NCBI GenBank assembly: GCA_030272585.1
Contig: BSYQ01000001.1
Location: 9,067,001-9,131,000, forward strand
DNA length: 64,000 nt
Origin: Bryopsis sp. KO-2023
Lineage: Eukaryota > Chlorophyta > Ulvophyceae > Bryopsidales > Bryopsidaceae
Direction of reading: 5' to 3'
Shown here: positions 50,322 through 61,419 of the stretch, in pieces
Position numbering within the stretch: position 1 is the stretch's first letter
Layout: each line of letters begins with the position of its first letter
Notes under the pieces: generated by a model
Databases searched by the model: none
Told to the model about the DNA's origin: nothing
What the model saw: only the letters and a program-made list of their open reading frames with translations
Program-made: the position numbers and the translations under genes

Positions 50322-50769
50322 GGAAACAGAGTGTTTGATGGCTAAGGTGGAACTCCTTATAGCAAGGGGGCGCGAAAAAGGATACCTTAGAAAAACTCTG
50401 TCGACTTCCAAACCAACTCTTTAACTTTAATGCGTTAGGTGCCTAAGTTATTTGGCTGGCGCAGTAAGTGTAGCTTCAGTAGTACTTTAGAACCGGGCAA
50501 ACGATGTCACATTCGAGATAGTGTGGTTGTTCCGAGAAAACCCCTATCAAGTGACGTGTTGAGGTGGTCTTGACGAGACTCCAACCGAGCGAAACGTTGG
50601 TGTCTCACCCCAATAACTCAACGAGGAAAGTGTACGAGTCACCCAGCCTTATAAGCGCAGCCCTCGAACCATTTTGCCCTAGTGTTTGTGTGAACGGAGC
50701 GAGCTCCTGAGTGAAAAAGAGTCTAAAGACGCACAAACCGTTGTTAAATCTTTCTTTCCGACAAACATA
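50322..50769 (+). other. Spacer between pol and ORF3 of element B
   Basis: 448 bases with no long frame. CCTTATAAGC (about 50648-50657) is a TATA-like box about 115 bases before the ORF3 ATG. A leader such as TGTTTGTGTGAACGGAGCGAGC then GTGAAAAAGAG follows; the stretch before ORF3 of element C has a similar feel (GAGTGTGTGCGAG... then GAAAAAGAAAAAG). Confidence 0.35.
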
Positions 50770-52584
50770 ATGGCTGCCGACACACCCGCCGCAATTATTG
50801 CGAAGTTGGAAGCGGAGGTAGCTCAAAAAGAAGAGGAGCTGCAGCACTTTACGTCGACCGCAGAGGAAGTGCTGCAGAACAATGAGGCCTTAACCCGGCA
50901 GCTCTCAGAGTTGAGTGACCGGACGAAAGCAGCTGAGGCTGCGAAGGAGGCAGCGGAGAAAGCCAAGGAAAAGGCGGAGGCGGAAAAGAAAGAAGCGGAG
51001 GACAAGACCAAGGTCTTGGAAGAAAAATTGGAAGCCATGAAGCTGAAAAAGCAAAGGTTCCAATCTCACATGATGGCTAACCATCGTGAGAATGACCTCC
51101 GTAAACAAGCTCTCGGGGGAATGGTGGATCGATTTACCACGGTAGAGGAAACGCTGCAGCGAGCTGTAGCAACCGCGTGGAGTGCAGCAGCCAACAACCT
51201 TAAGAAGGAATTGGCAGAACAAGAGCTGCAGATCGATTTGCTGGGAGAGTCCCTCAGAGACGGCTCTGAAAAACTTCAAGTGCAGAGCGAAACAACGGAC
51301 AAGATGCTGCGTTTGAACCCGCCGGTACCAGCACCACGGGTACGCGAAGAACTGGATCGCCAAGTCCAAGTTCTGTTGTCAAACGCAACACTTGATCTGG
51401 AACCGTCCAAGGACGATGATGCGGGAGGCTCAAGCAAGGGCAAGGGGAAAGGGAAAAACAAACGTCCAAGCTCGCCGTGTAGGGATGAAGATCCACACGG
51501 AAAGAGAAGGCGAGAGGACGGTGACGATGAAGGTGGTGAGCCACCGAGGGATCGTATGCCTGGAGATGCAGCAAGAGCCAACTTGTTACTCAAGTTAAAG
51601 GCTGCCGCATTAAAGACTCCAGCACCCTCACAACCAGCACCAACAGTTCAGACTCCCGGAGATGAGGCTACCGCAATAGCACCGGGGGAGGACTTATTCG
51701 ACATGAGAGAGGAGGAGCTTTTGGACTTGGATTTTAACGAAGAAATTGACTTCGGTAGTCCACCTCCTAGGCTCGAAGGTCCTAGTTCTGAACTGGAGGA
51801 CGGGGAAATAAGGAATGATGAAGGGCCAAGCCAGGTGACAGAGGTTCAGCGTGCGGTCCATCCACCGTTGGAGTTAGCTCCAACAGAAGCAGCACTTCGG
51901 GCTTTCCGAGAAAAGGTTAAGCTCAGAAGACTAAGGGCGGCTGCTCAGGACAAAGTGGATGCTGCACCTAGCGAAGTGAACCTGTCACGGGAGGATATCG
52001 AGGAGGCTTGCAACCCCATCACTGCGTCAGAGAAATGGCCGAAGGTCCAATATACTAACCCCAGGGACCGAGCCTTGCAAAATTACCGCGGCAACCGGCA
52101 CTTTCACGAGTTGCCCATGTGCATTTGGTGCGGGAGAAGCCCAATGCAAGCAAGTGCTCAGCGGCTGACGCAGAAGAAGTATTCCGTCCTTCCTTGTGGG
52201 TATCACCTCGTGTGTGATGCTCATTGGTTGGCATACTCGATGCTGGGGCGCATCGTCACGGCGGTCCAAAAAGTCGCGGAAGTGGACAACAAGTCCATCG
52301 CCACCGTCTCCCCATTCTCTCTACCCGCCCATATGTTGAAGCTGACACGCTCGACGTTCGAAGAAATCCCTCCGTTCCCGGCTGAGCACGAGAAGTTGCC
52401 ACACTGCAACATGTGTGTGAAGCGGCAGCTCAAGGTGTCCGGCATCACAAGGGATCTGCCATTCCTTAAGTCCAAGAGGGTGGCTGCCGCATTTGATCCC
52501 TGTGTCCGGTATCGTGCAGTGCAGCAAGCGCAAGCGCAGGAGCAGCGTGCTATCCAGCAAGCGCAAGCGCAGGAACAGCGTTAA
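50770..52584 (+). CDS. ORF3 of element B: coiled coil plus RING-like Cys/His domain
   Basis: 604 codons from ATG 50770 (context ATAATGG); the frame upstream has no other ATG. Residues about 8-150 are a charged coiled coil rich in K, E and A. The middle is acidic with basic patches (KGKGKNKR, GKRRRED). C-terminal signature: C451-x2-C454-x21-C476-x2-H479-x2-C482-x2-H485-x60-C546-x2-C549, RING-like and parallel to ORF3 of A. The last 20 residues are a repeated Q/A/E/R decapeptide-type unit encoded by a 33-base DNA repeat. No signal peptide or membrane segment. Function unknown. Confidence 0.8.
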   Translation: MAADTPAAIIAKLEAEVAQKEEELQHFTSTAEEVLQNNEALTRQLSELSDRTKAAEAAKEAAEKAKEKAEAEKKEAEDKTKVLEEKLEAMKLKKQRFQSHMMANHRENDLRKQALGGMVDRFTTVEETLQRAVATAWSAAANNLKKELAEQELQIDLLGESLRDGSEKLQVQSETTDKMLRLNPPVPAPRVREELDRQVQVLLSNATLDLEPSKDDDAGGSSKGKGKGKNKRPSSPCRDEDPHGKRRREDGDDEGGEPPRDRMPGDAARANLLLKLKAAALKTPAPSQPAPTVQTPGDEATAIAPGEDLFDMREEELLDLDFNEEIDFGSPPPRLEGPSSELEDGEIRNDEGPSQVTEVQRAVHPPLELAPTEAALRAFREKVKLRRLRAAAQDKVDAAPSEVNLSREDIEEACNPITASEKWPKVQYTNPRDRALQNYRGNRHFHELPMCIWCGRSPMQASAQRLTQKKYSVLPCGYHLVCDAHWLAYSMLGRIVTAVQKVAEVDNKSIATVSPFSLPAHMLKLTRSTFEEIPPFPAEHEKLPHCNMCVKRQLKVSGITRDLPFLKSKRVAAAFDPCVRYRAVQQAQAQEQRAIQQAQAQEQR

Positions 52585-52755
52585 GGAGGAGGGAAAAGGA
52601 GTTATCGTCGACCAAGTGTGTGCGTGCAGCAGCTGTCAGAGACGTCAGAGCAAGAGACAGGTCCAAGACAGTTGGGTGTGAGTATGGGAGTGGGTGAGTT
52701 TTGTGTTTGTGTTTTTGTGTTTTTGTTTTTCTTTGTGTTTTGGTGTGCGTGGGCC

Positions 52756-52820
52756 GGGATAAAGCGGCACAGCCCGCAAAGGGGGCGGGCCGGTCCACCA
52801 ACGTCCCGTATCGTGTATCA
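52756..52820. repeat. TIR-like repeat, copy 2 (inverted)
   Basis: Reverse complement of 42634-42698 over about 65 bases, including the GCCCGC/GCGGGC hairpin. The distal six bases of one end are lost. Confidence 0.7.
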
Positions 52821-53950
52821 GCTAGCCTCTGGTGTGGCTCGTTGGCCACGTAGCGCAATGCAAACCTCTTTAGGTCCGCATGTTGGTTCGAACTGGTGGA
52901 GAAGGAAATGCGTCCGGCTCCGTTGGGACGATCCCACCAGTATAATTACTTTGTTCAATGGGCTGGTTCCCTTTTTATCGCATGTCGTTCCACTTCTGCA
53001 TCCACTTGTGCCTCCTCCCCCAACGAGTTTTGGCCCTCCAAAACGTTGGTAAGCCAAATGGCCAGCAGATTTGTTTTGGCCACAGGATGTGTAGCGGCCG
53101 AAGAGGAGGGAGCAGGATCACAAGCAGCCTCTTCTCATCGAAGAAACAGGTCAACTCCGCAGATCCAGTGTTGCTGAGAACTCCACTGACGACTGTTGTG
53201 TTTTTCTTGAGACTCGTTTGGGTGGTAGGTAAGTTCGCCCTCCACGTCCAAAACACGTTCAAAGCACGCCCCAAACGCTCCCTGGCCAAAGCATGAATCC
53301 TGCTCAAAGCACGCCCTGTTACAGCTCCGTGGGTTATGAGCTGTGTAACGAACTGAGGGTGGGGCGATAGACACACACGAGCACACTTGAAGGGAAAGAT
53401 AACTTACAGAATAAACTAACGTTCGAACCTAGCACAGAGCCCTCCTTGTAACCTCTGTAGTACAATCGTACTCTGAGGTGACCCCTGTACTATCCCGTAC
53501 TACCAAGTCAGACATGCAGCTGTCTGTACCACACATGCGCTACAAACGCCGCCTCTTATCTAGTAAATCGTCCCGACTCTAAATAAGAAGATTGTCTGCT
53601 TGGAATGGTCAAATAAATTCAATAAACAATTCAATCATTTCCAAATCATAAAACTGTAATCAAACTAAAATCCCCCAACCTTTTGATTCCCCCAGAAAAC
53701 CCACCCCAGTTCCACTCAACGACCCCGAACACCCATCACTGTCTCTGACGGTCTTGCGCGGCTACCACTGCGTCCACAGCATACTCTAGCTCCTTGCGCG
53801 CTCCAACAGTCCGCCATATCGACGGTGGTGTTTCTGATCCAGTACCTCCAAACTCCTCGTTGAGTTCCACTTATTTCAGAACTGGTTTAAGCTCCCCTCG
53901 CCCACTGTCCGCCACTTGTTCTCGACGACGATAGATGTCCTTCCCAACAT
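52821..53950. other. Noncoding stretch, probably 3' part of element D
   Basis: No gene. The part near 53951 should hold the 3' region of the minus-strand element D (no ORF3-like frame is seen there). Candidate purine tracts on the minus strand (near 53680-53710) exist, but no second LTR allows the border to be fixed. Confidence 0.4.
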
Positions 53951-55665
53951 CTACCCCAAGCGTGCGGCAGCGCGGTATTCAGCTACAGCAAGTGGTGCGT
54001 TCTGCAGTTCATCGTCCGGTAACCACAGTGCCTCCTCCATGCCATATCCTCGCCACTTAACCAAGTACTCCAGGATCGTTCGCCGACCCCTTCTCCTTTC
54101 CCGGTGGTCCACAACTCGCTCTACTTCATATTCTTCTTCTCCTTCCACCAAATCCGCCGGTGGAGCTTCCAATTCACGGCGGCCATACTGCTGAGTGGAA
54201 TGGAACTCACGCAGTAATGATACGTGGAAGACGTTGTGGATTCGCCACCCTCGAGGAAGTTCAAGACGATATGCAACATCCCCGACTTTCGCCAGGATGC
54301 GGAACGGACCTACATAGCGTGCCTGTAATTTCTTGCTTGGCCCGCTGTGCATCAGCTCAATGTTCTTCGTCCGCAGTAGGACACGTTCTCCCACAGCAAA
54401 GTTTTGATCGCGTCGGCTCTGGTCCGCCAATCGCTTCATTCTTACTCTTGCTGCCCCCAGATAGTTTTGTGCGGTTCTTAAGTCTCTTTGAATCCGCTGG
54501 GTGAACTGTCTTACCCCTTCCGCTCGCGCCTGTAGTGCGCCAGACACAAGTGCAGCGGGATGCTCCGGATGTATCCCATAGTTGAGATAATATGGTGTAT
54601 AGCGGGTAGCAGAGTGAACGCCATTATTATAGACATACTCCACTTGCGCCAACCGAAGATCCCAGTCGTTTTGTCTCTCAGAAACGTACGCCCTCAGCGT
54701 TTCTTGTACAGTTCGGATATCCCGCTCCGTAATTCCATCTGTTTGCGGGTGAAAGGCGGTCGACATGCGGAGCTCTCCGCCCAGCATCGCCCAGAGTGCT
54801 CGCCAAAACTCACTCGTGAACCTTACGTCGCGATCACTGATTATGGAACGTGGAAGTCCGTGGTACTTCCAAACGCCCTCAAAGAACAGTCGCGCGTATC
54901 CTTCAGCGGTCACACGAGTGGTGGTGGGAACAAGATGAATCATTTTGGTTAGGCGGTCAAGGAATACCGCAATGGCATCGAATCCCCGCTCTGTCTGAGG
55001 TAAAGCAACCACCAGATCAGTCGCGATGGATTCCCACTTCCGCCCTGGCACTGGCAATGGTGTTAACAACCCAGCCGGCCGTCGTGATTCCACTTTAGTC
55101 CGTTGACAAGTGGGACACGTGCGGACGTAGTGGTTGACCTCCTTCTTCCAGAACTTCCAGTAGAAGTATCTTCCCACTAATTCTCTTGTTCTTTCTTGGC
55201 CCTTGTGGCCGCTCGCAGGGCTATCATGACAGAGCCGCAGTATTTTGTTGCGGATGTTCCCCCGCGGTACCACCAAGCGTAGCTCCTCTTCATCCGATAG
55301 TCGTCTCTTGAGTAAACCGTCTTCCTCCATCACGTACATAGCTTCCGCTTCCGCTTCTCGCGCTTCTAACCGCACTACAATGTCCGCCACCAATGGATCC
55401 AACCTCTGTGCGTTTCTTATAGCATCAATGAGGTCATCAGTGGGACCGGTGCGCGCGTCAACCAGAGCGGAAAGCTCTAGTGGCGGTTGAGTCTTGTTTC
55501 CCCTATCGCCAGACTCCTCCCTCAACGGATCAACTTTGTCGGCCTGTGTCCGACTAACTTTGTCGTCCAGCCTACTAATTTTGTCGTCCGTGTTGGACTC
55601 CGGGGCACGTCGAGCAAGTGCTTCCACTTCTTCAGCTGACGGATCCCAAAATTTCAATGGGGGCT
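53951..55665 (-). pseudogene. pol: Pol fragment of element D (integrase-chromodomain)
   Basis: About 570 codons, entered from the LTR of C1 without a start, so the front (protease, reverse transcriptase, RNase H) lies beyond the nested insertions. It holds a linker with a repeated DDK-S motif, the integrase zinc finger (H...GHKG...CPTC), a complete D-D-E core (TDLVVALP, ISDRDVRF, GITER) and a chromodomain (EYEVERV...YLVKWRGY...LWLPDDEL). The part present has no stop or shift. It was cut by the insertion of C1 between RNase H and integrase. Confidence 0.88.
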
Positions 55666-56235
55666 TGAAACGGATTTGTTTCCTGAGGCTGAATACTTCC
55701 AGCCGCCACTTAACCCGTTCTTCACACACGTTGGGAGACGACCAGAAGTTCTGTAAGAAAGGTCTGAGACACGAGAGTATACAACTGAATCTTATTTCAA
55801 CAAGCTTGTTCTTTACAACGATCCCCAGCCTTTTATACTCTCAGCCCAGAGCTTCTAGAAACTCCCAGCCCATCTCCTAACCTTACAAATACTAGCTATC
55901 ATCTAGCTCTCCCCAAAACGTCTCTATCATTTCTCAGCTCAGCCCTTCTAGCCAGAGCTCCGACTAACCCTTTATAACCCTTGATAACCTCTAGACTAAG
56001 GACCCAGACTGAAGCTCCTTCCAGTCTGACTCCCGACTCTCTACCCAAACTCTCAGCCATCTGAGACCTGACACTGAATATACTGAACCTGGTTCGAACT
56101 CTTTTCACTACGTTTCAGCCTCTCATTGAGCATCACGTAACTACCCCATTCCAGTCAGTCCGCGACTACCTGGAACTCTCAGACTGTAACCTCTGTTTTC
56201 CGCCTAGATCTTCGCCTACTAAGTCAGCCGTTTCA
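55666..56235 (-). repeat. 3' LTR of element C1
   Basis: 570 bp. On the minus strand TGAAACGG...CCGTTTCA, perfect 8-base inverted ends. Matches 60336-60906 with a few substitutions and single-base indels (for example in CTTCACA-CACG and CTCCTTYCAG). The next bases (AGCCC on the minus strand) should be the target duplication in D. Confidence 0.92.
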
Positions 56236-56248
56236 CTCCTCCCCCCTT
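56236..56248 (-). other. Polypurine tract of C1
   Basis: On the minus strand AAGGGGGGAGGAG directly before the LTR start. Confidence 0.8.
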
Positions 56249-56751
56249 AGAGAGAGATCGCTGACCCAGCGATGTTCTGTACACTAAGTTCGTATTGCAC
56301 GACTTCACCAGAACTGCCGAGTGACTTAACTCGCTTATTCTGAGAATACCTCTGATATAGCTGTAAGCAATATTCTCCGACGTTTTCCGTAACAACTTCC
56401 CGATTGCGACTTGAGCTGAATGTTGGTTTCTGCTTATGGTTACTTCTGCCGCTGTGACATCCCATCCCAGCCCGTTCACACATAAACCCAACCCTGTTCA
56501 ATAGACTTCACAGCCCACACTGGAAATCACACAGTCTCAGCTCTAGTCAAACTGTAATTCTCACAAGTGTTTTTACACACTCAGTATGTTAATTGTTTTC
56601 CAGAAATTCCCTCTACCCTCACTTAATCCATTCACTGTTCTTTTCCTTTTTCTTCCAAAAACAAAATAAAATTCAAACACCCAATTACCAACAGAAAATC
56701 ATATTTCACTCTTGATCCTATATATATTTTTTTTTTTTTTTAATATTCAAC
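56249..56751 (-). other. 3' noncoding region of C1
   Basis: About 500 bases between the ORF3 stop and the polypurine tract, with an A/T homopolymer run (about 56725-56742) whose length differs between C1 and C2. No gene. Confidence 0.6.
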
Positions 56752-57771
56752 TCAGGCTTTTCTGAGTTTCACATTTCTGGATCCCCCTGAACTTCCAGGA
56801 GGTTTCCTTTTCTTTCCTTCTGGTCCACTGTCTCCGCCTGGCTCATTGACGACCCAATCCCCATCGTAGTCCGTTGGTTCTGCATCGTCTTCGGCTGCCT
56901 CGAATTTTCTCAGGGGGCCCACGGTCCGCTTGGCCTTTAAATACACTCCCCGAGTATAATCCGACCCCAACTTGAAACCCAAGGCGCAGAGTTTGCAGGT
57001 TTCCGAGTGTAGCACCATTGGTGGCCCTGTTTCAGCTGGTACCCACATTCTCCGCCAGTCTCGTTTTTCCTCATCGACTTCCAGACTGATACTCAGCCAC
57101 ACCCGATCCCGACACCCGATATTCGAGCACACCCAGTGCCGTTGGCAGTCTTCTCCGGTCGGCTGACAGTTGCTGCTTGGGGTGCGACAAAACACGCAAG
57201 TGTGTTTTTCCCCCTCTTCGTGCTTCACTTCTCCGCTTGGTTTTCCCGACATGGACTCCACCATACTCTTCAACAAGTCTACCTGGCCCTTGAGCTGTTG
57301 GTTCCGCATTTGCTCTTCCCGCAGCTTGTCTTCGACCCCGTCGAGCTTGTGGCGCATTTCCTCATCTGCCCCCTCCATCAGCAGCTTTTCCGCCTCTCTT
57401 TTCGCCGCGTCCGCTGAAGTTTCCGCCATCGCCAATTTTACGCTGAGGTCCTCATTTTCCGCCAAATATTTCGCCCGGTCGTCGAGCAACCGAGTGCGTT
57501 CAGCCTCCCAGCTATCTCTTTCCGCCTGAAATCCCCCTTCTTCTTCCAGCTCGCCGATCTTTTGCTTGAGTTGTTCTTTTTCCTCCTCCAGCTTTGCCAT
57601 TTTTTCCAGGGCCTCCTGCTCATCTCTTTCTTGGATTCTTTCCAGTCTGGTTCCTTCCTTCAGGTACTCCTCCAGCATTTTGTTGATCCTTTCCGACACT
57701 CCCTCGATCGCTCCAGCATTCTTTTTAATCTCCTCCAACAGTGCTTTGACTCCTCCACCAAACTCAACCAT
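56752..57771 (-). CDS. ORF3 of element C1: coiled coil plus RING-like Cys/His domain
   Basis: 339 codons from ATG 57771 (context AACATGG), 94 bases after the pol stop. Residues about 5-170 are an almost unbroken coiled coil (E, K, L, R-rich). Then C192-x2-C195-x13-C209-x2-H212-x2-C215-x4-C220-x38-C259-x2-C262, the same order of ligands as ORF3 of A and B. The C-terminus has an acidic patch and a basic tail (GKKRKPPG). The protein of C2 looks identical. No signal peptide. Function unknown; the shared position in three families suggests a selected role in the element life cycle. Confidence 0.82.
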   Translation of the reverse strand: MVEFGGGVKALLEEIKKNAGAIEGVSERINKMLEEYLKEGTRLERIQERDEQEALEKMAKLEEEKEQLKQKIGELEEEGGFQAERDSWEAERTRLLDDRAKYLAENEDLSVKLAMAETSADAAKREAEKLLMEGADEEMRHKLDGVEDKLREEQMRNQQLKGQVDLLKSMVESMSGKPSGEVKHEEGEKHTCVFCRTPSSNCQPTGEDCQRHWVCSNIGCRDRVWLSISLEVDEEKRDWRRMWVPAETGPPMVLHSETCKLCALGFKLGSDYTRGVYLKAKRTVGPLRKFEAAEDDAEPTDYDGDWVVNEPGGDSGPEGKKRKPPGSSGGSRNVKLRKA

Positions 57772-57865
57772 GTTGTCTGCTTTCTTTTTCTTTTTCGAAC
57801 TCCAAACTGTCTCTCGCACACACTCGCACTCGCACACACTCAACCCGAACTCAGGAAAACAGGAG

Positions 57866-60335
57866 CTAGTCCATGGAAGATTTTTGACGTAAATACTCCT
57901 GCAGCACTTGCTGCGCATTACCCAAGTGATGTGACGGGAGCCACTGGTCCTCTTCCGATCCGTATCCTTCCCAGGAAACCAAGTACTCTGTCACATTCTT
58001 CTTTTTCCGCCGTTTGGTTCGATGTGTCTTGATCTTTTCGACGATATATTCCTCGACTCCTTCCAACACCACTGGATCTGGAGGTGGAGAAATAGCCCTG
58101 GCTGGAAACTCTTCTGATCCATCTTCAAATGCTTTTAGCTTGGAAACATGAAAAACATCATGTATTTTCCAGTGATTAGGAAGTTCCAACCTGTAAGTTA
58201 CTGATGTCACAATATCAATAATTCTAAAAGGTCCACAAAACTTAGATACCAACTTCCGGCCCATCATTGGCGGTAAAGGTAAATCAGCTGTCGATAAAAA
58301 GACATACTGATTTAATGCAAAACTTGCATCCCTCCGCCCTCGGTTTGCGACAGCCCTCTGTCGCTGTTGGCTTTTCAAAATCGCTTTCCGAGCCAGCTGT
58401 AAACTTTTAGCCCAAACTGTCCACCATTCATCTGAAACTGGACCTGAGTCTAACAAATCCTGAGGGGATCTGGGATGTTGCCCATAAACCAAATAAAAAG
58501 GTGTAAAACCTGTTGATGAGTGAACGGATGAGTTATAAGCAAACTCAGCCGCCACTAATTTAGTGTCCCAATCACCCCCTATGGTCGAAATATAAATTCG
58601 CAACATGTCTCCGACTACTCGATTTGCCCTTTCAGTCATTCCATCAGTTTCAGGGTGATATCCCGATGACATGGCTAAACGAGTTCCCGCTAATTCCCAC
58701 AGTTTTCGCCAAAACTGGCCTGTAAAACGAGTATCTCGATCGGAAATAATAGCCTCTGGCAACCCATGATGTCTGAAAATTGTATCAAAGAAAATTTCAG
58801 CTACCCCACTAGCTGTAACTGCAGTAGTGGTGGCTACCAAGTGGATCATTCGACTAAAACGGTCGACCATAACCACTAAATAATCATGACCCTTTTGTGT
58901 CATAGGTAAAGGTCCCACAAAATCTAAACAAACTTCTTTCCAGCGTTCGTCTGGAACTGGAATTGGCTGATATAACCCCAATGGTTTTTGAGTGCTAGAC
59001 TTGTTTTTCTGACAACCAACACAAGTCCTAACATATCGTTCGACATCCTCAGTGCATCTAGGCCAATAATATCTTTTTCGAACATTTGCGACAGTCTTGT
59101 GTCTCCCAAAATGTCCAGCCTGATCGTGACATTCAGCCAACACTGTTTGTCTAATTTCTTTGTCCTTTGGAATATACCAAAACCATTTGTCTTTCAGACT
59201 ATACCACAATTTTGTGCCATCCCACCTATAACGCGGATCTTTTTCACCAGCTTCCCAATTAGCTATAACTTCTCTGCAATGTTCATCCCCTTGATACGCA
59301 AGTCTAACCTGATCCTGAAATACTACGCCTGCTCGGACTTTTGCCACAGCGTTTAATTCCATTTCCGACCTTCGACTTAATGCATCTGCAACTGTATTTT
59401 CTTTTCCAGGTTTGTATTTAATCTCAAAATCAAATTCCTGTAAAGTTTCCATCCACCTAGCCTGTCTACTGGATAATTTAGGCTGCGTCTGAATATATTT
59501 CAGCGGAGCGTGGTCCGTGTGAACCACAAATTTCCTCGCCCCCAAATAATGTCGCCAAGTTTTCAAACAATAGACTATCGCATACAGTTCTTTTTCGTGT
59601 GTCGGATAATTCCTCTCAGCTGAATTTAATTTCCGACTTTCAAACGCGGCTGGTTGTTGCCCCTGACCTTGATCTTGCGTCAAAACTCCTCCAATAGCAA
59701 AATCCGATGCGTCTGTAGTTACTTCAAAACTCAACTCCGGATCTGGAATTATTAACACAGGTGCCTCCTGCATGCTCTTCTTTAGCGTCTGAAACGCTTT
59801 CTCCTGACTTTCAGTCCACTGCCATTTAACTTCCTTCCTTGTTAGTTCATGTAACGGCGTTGCAATCCCAGAGTATCCCTTAATAAATTTCCGATAATAA
59901 TTCGCTAAACCCAAAAACGACCTAATATCCCGAACTGTCTGAGGTTGTGCCCACTCCTTAATGGCTAAAACTTTCTTAGGTACCACGGAGAGTCCCTCTC
60001 TTCCGACTATGTGTCCCAAAAATTCGACTTCTGTCATCCCCAAATCACATTTGTCCGGTGAAACGTAAAGTTTGTGTTTTTCGAGTAGCTGAAACACTTG
60101 TCTAAGATGTTCCTTGTGCTCTTCCCAGTTCCGACTGTAAACTAAGATATCATCGAGATAAACTATAACAAACTTATCCAGATGTGGTCGAAAAACATCG
60201 TTCATCACATTCATAAAAGTTGCTGGTGCATTTGTCAAACCCATTGGCATAACTGTGTATTCGTAAGATCCATATCTAGTTCGAAAAGCAGTTTTCGCCC
60301 AATCCTTTTTCGCCATCCTGACTTGATAGTATCCC
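57866..60335 (-). pseudogene. pol: Pol of element C1, cut by insertion of C2
   Basis: Begins inside the reverse transcriptase at GYYQVRM, directly after the LTR of C2, with no start of its own. From there it is open: YLDD motif, RNase H (TDASD, then HTDH), integrase zinc finger (H...GHFG...CVGC), D-D-E core (CLDFVGPLP, ISDRDTRF, GMTER) and a chromodomain near the C-terminus (EYIVEKI...YLVSWEGY...QWLPSHHL). The missing front half should lie right of the window, beyond C2. C1 is therefore dead as a unit, although its ORF3 is whole. Confidence 0.9.
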
Positions 60336-60906
60336 TGAAACGGATTTGTCTCCTGAGGCTGAATACTTCCAGCCGCCACTTAACCCGTTCTTCACAACAC
60401 GTTGGGAGACGACCAGAAGTTCTGTAAGAAAGGTCTGAGACACGAGAGTATACAACTGAATCTTATTTCAACAAGCTTGTTCTTTACAACGATCCCCAGC
60501 CTTTTATACTCTCAGCCCAGAGCTTCTAGAAACTCCCAGCCCATCTCCTAACCTTACAAATACTAGCTATCATCTAGCTCTCCCCAAAACGTCTCTATCA
60601 TTTCTCAGCTCAGCCCTTCTAGCCAGAGCTCCGACTAACCCTTTATAACCCTTGATAACCTCTAGACTAAGGACCCAGACTGAAGCTCCTTTCAGTCTGA
60701 CTCCCGACTCTCTACCCAAACTCTCAGCCATCTGAGACCTGACACTGAATATACTGAACCTGGTTCGAACTCTTTTCACTACGTTTCAGCCTCTCATTGA
60801 GCATCACGTAACTACCCCATTCCAGTCAGTCCGCGACTACCTGGAACTCTCAGACTGTAACCTCTGTTTTCCGCCTAGATCTTCGCCTACTAAGTCAGCC
60901 GTTTCA
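60336..60906 (-). repeat. 3' LTR of element C2
   Basis: 571 bp, TGAAACGG...CCGTTTCA on the minus strand. It abuts C1 reverse transcriptase codons; GGGAT on the minus strand (60335-60331) is the expected target duplication, whose partner would be outside the window. Confidence 0.92.
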
Positions 60907-60919
60907 CTCCTCCCCCCTT
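60907..60919 (-). other. Polypurine tract of C2
   Basis: Same AAGGGGGGAGGAG as in C1, directly before the LTR. Confidence 0.8.
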
Positions 60920-61419
60920 AGAGAGAGATCGCTGACCCAGCGATGTTCTGTACACTAAGTTCGTATTGCACGACTTCACCAGAACTGCCAAGTGACTTAA
61001 CTCGCTTATTCTGAGAATACCTCTGATATAGCTGTAAGCAATATTCTCCGACGTTTTCCGTAACAACTTCCCGATTGCGACTTGAGCTGAATGTTGGTTT
61101 CTGCTTATGGTTACTTCTGCCGCTGTGACATCCCATCCCAGCCCGTTCACACATAACCCCAACCCTGTTCAATAGACTTCACAGCCCACACTGGAAATCA
61201 CACAGTCTCAGCTCTAGTCAAACTGTAATTCTCACAAGTGTTTTTACACACTCAGTATGTTAATTGTTTTCCAGAAATTCCCTCTACCCTCACTTGATCC
61301 ATTCACTGTTCTTTTCCTTTTTCTTCCAAAAACAAAATAAAATTCAAACACCCAATTACCAACAGAAAATCATATTTCACTCTTGATCCTATATTTTTTT
61401 TTTTTTTTTTATATTCAAC
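60920..61419 (-). other. 3' noncoding region of C2
   Basis: Counterpart of 56249-56751 with scattered single-base differences and a different homopolymer length. Confidence 0.6.

Larger units (their letters stand above)
43533..52755 (+). mobile_element. Ty3/gypsy chromovirus B, ends uncertain
   Basis: Holds gag, pol (-1 frame) and ORF3, all open, in the same order as element A. No second copy of the 438-bp LTR follows within the window, and no other LTR pair brackets the genes, so the 3' end is missing or replaced. TGACGCA/TGCGTCA words are frequent in the coding part and in the 438-bp LTR. Confidence 0.8.

Noticed and set aside
43675..52584. ORF3 as an envelope gene
   Set aside because: The position fits, but no signal peptide, membrane anchor or glycosylation-rich ectodomain is visible in any of the three families.
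57566..58032. Ser/Phe-rich plus-strand frames opposite C ORF3 and pol
   Set aside because: Antisense shadows of the coiled-coil coding sequence.
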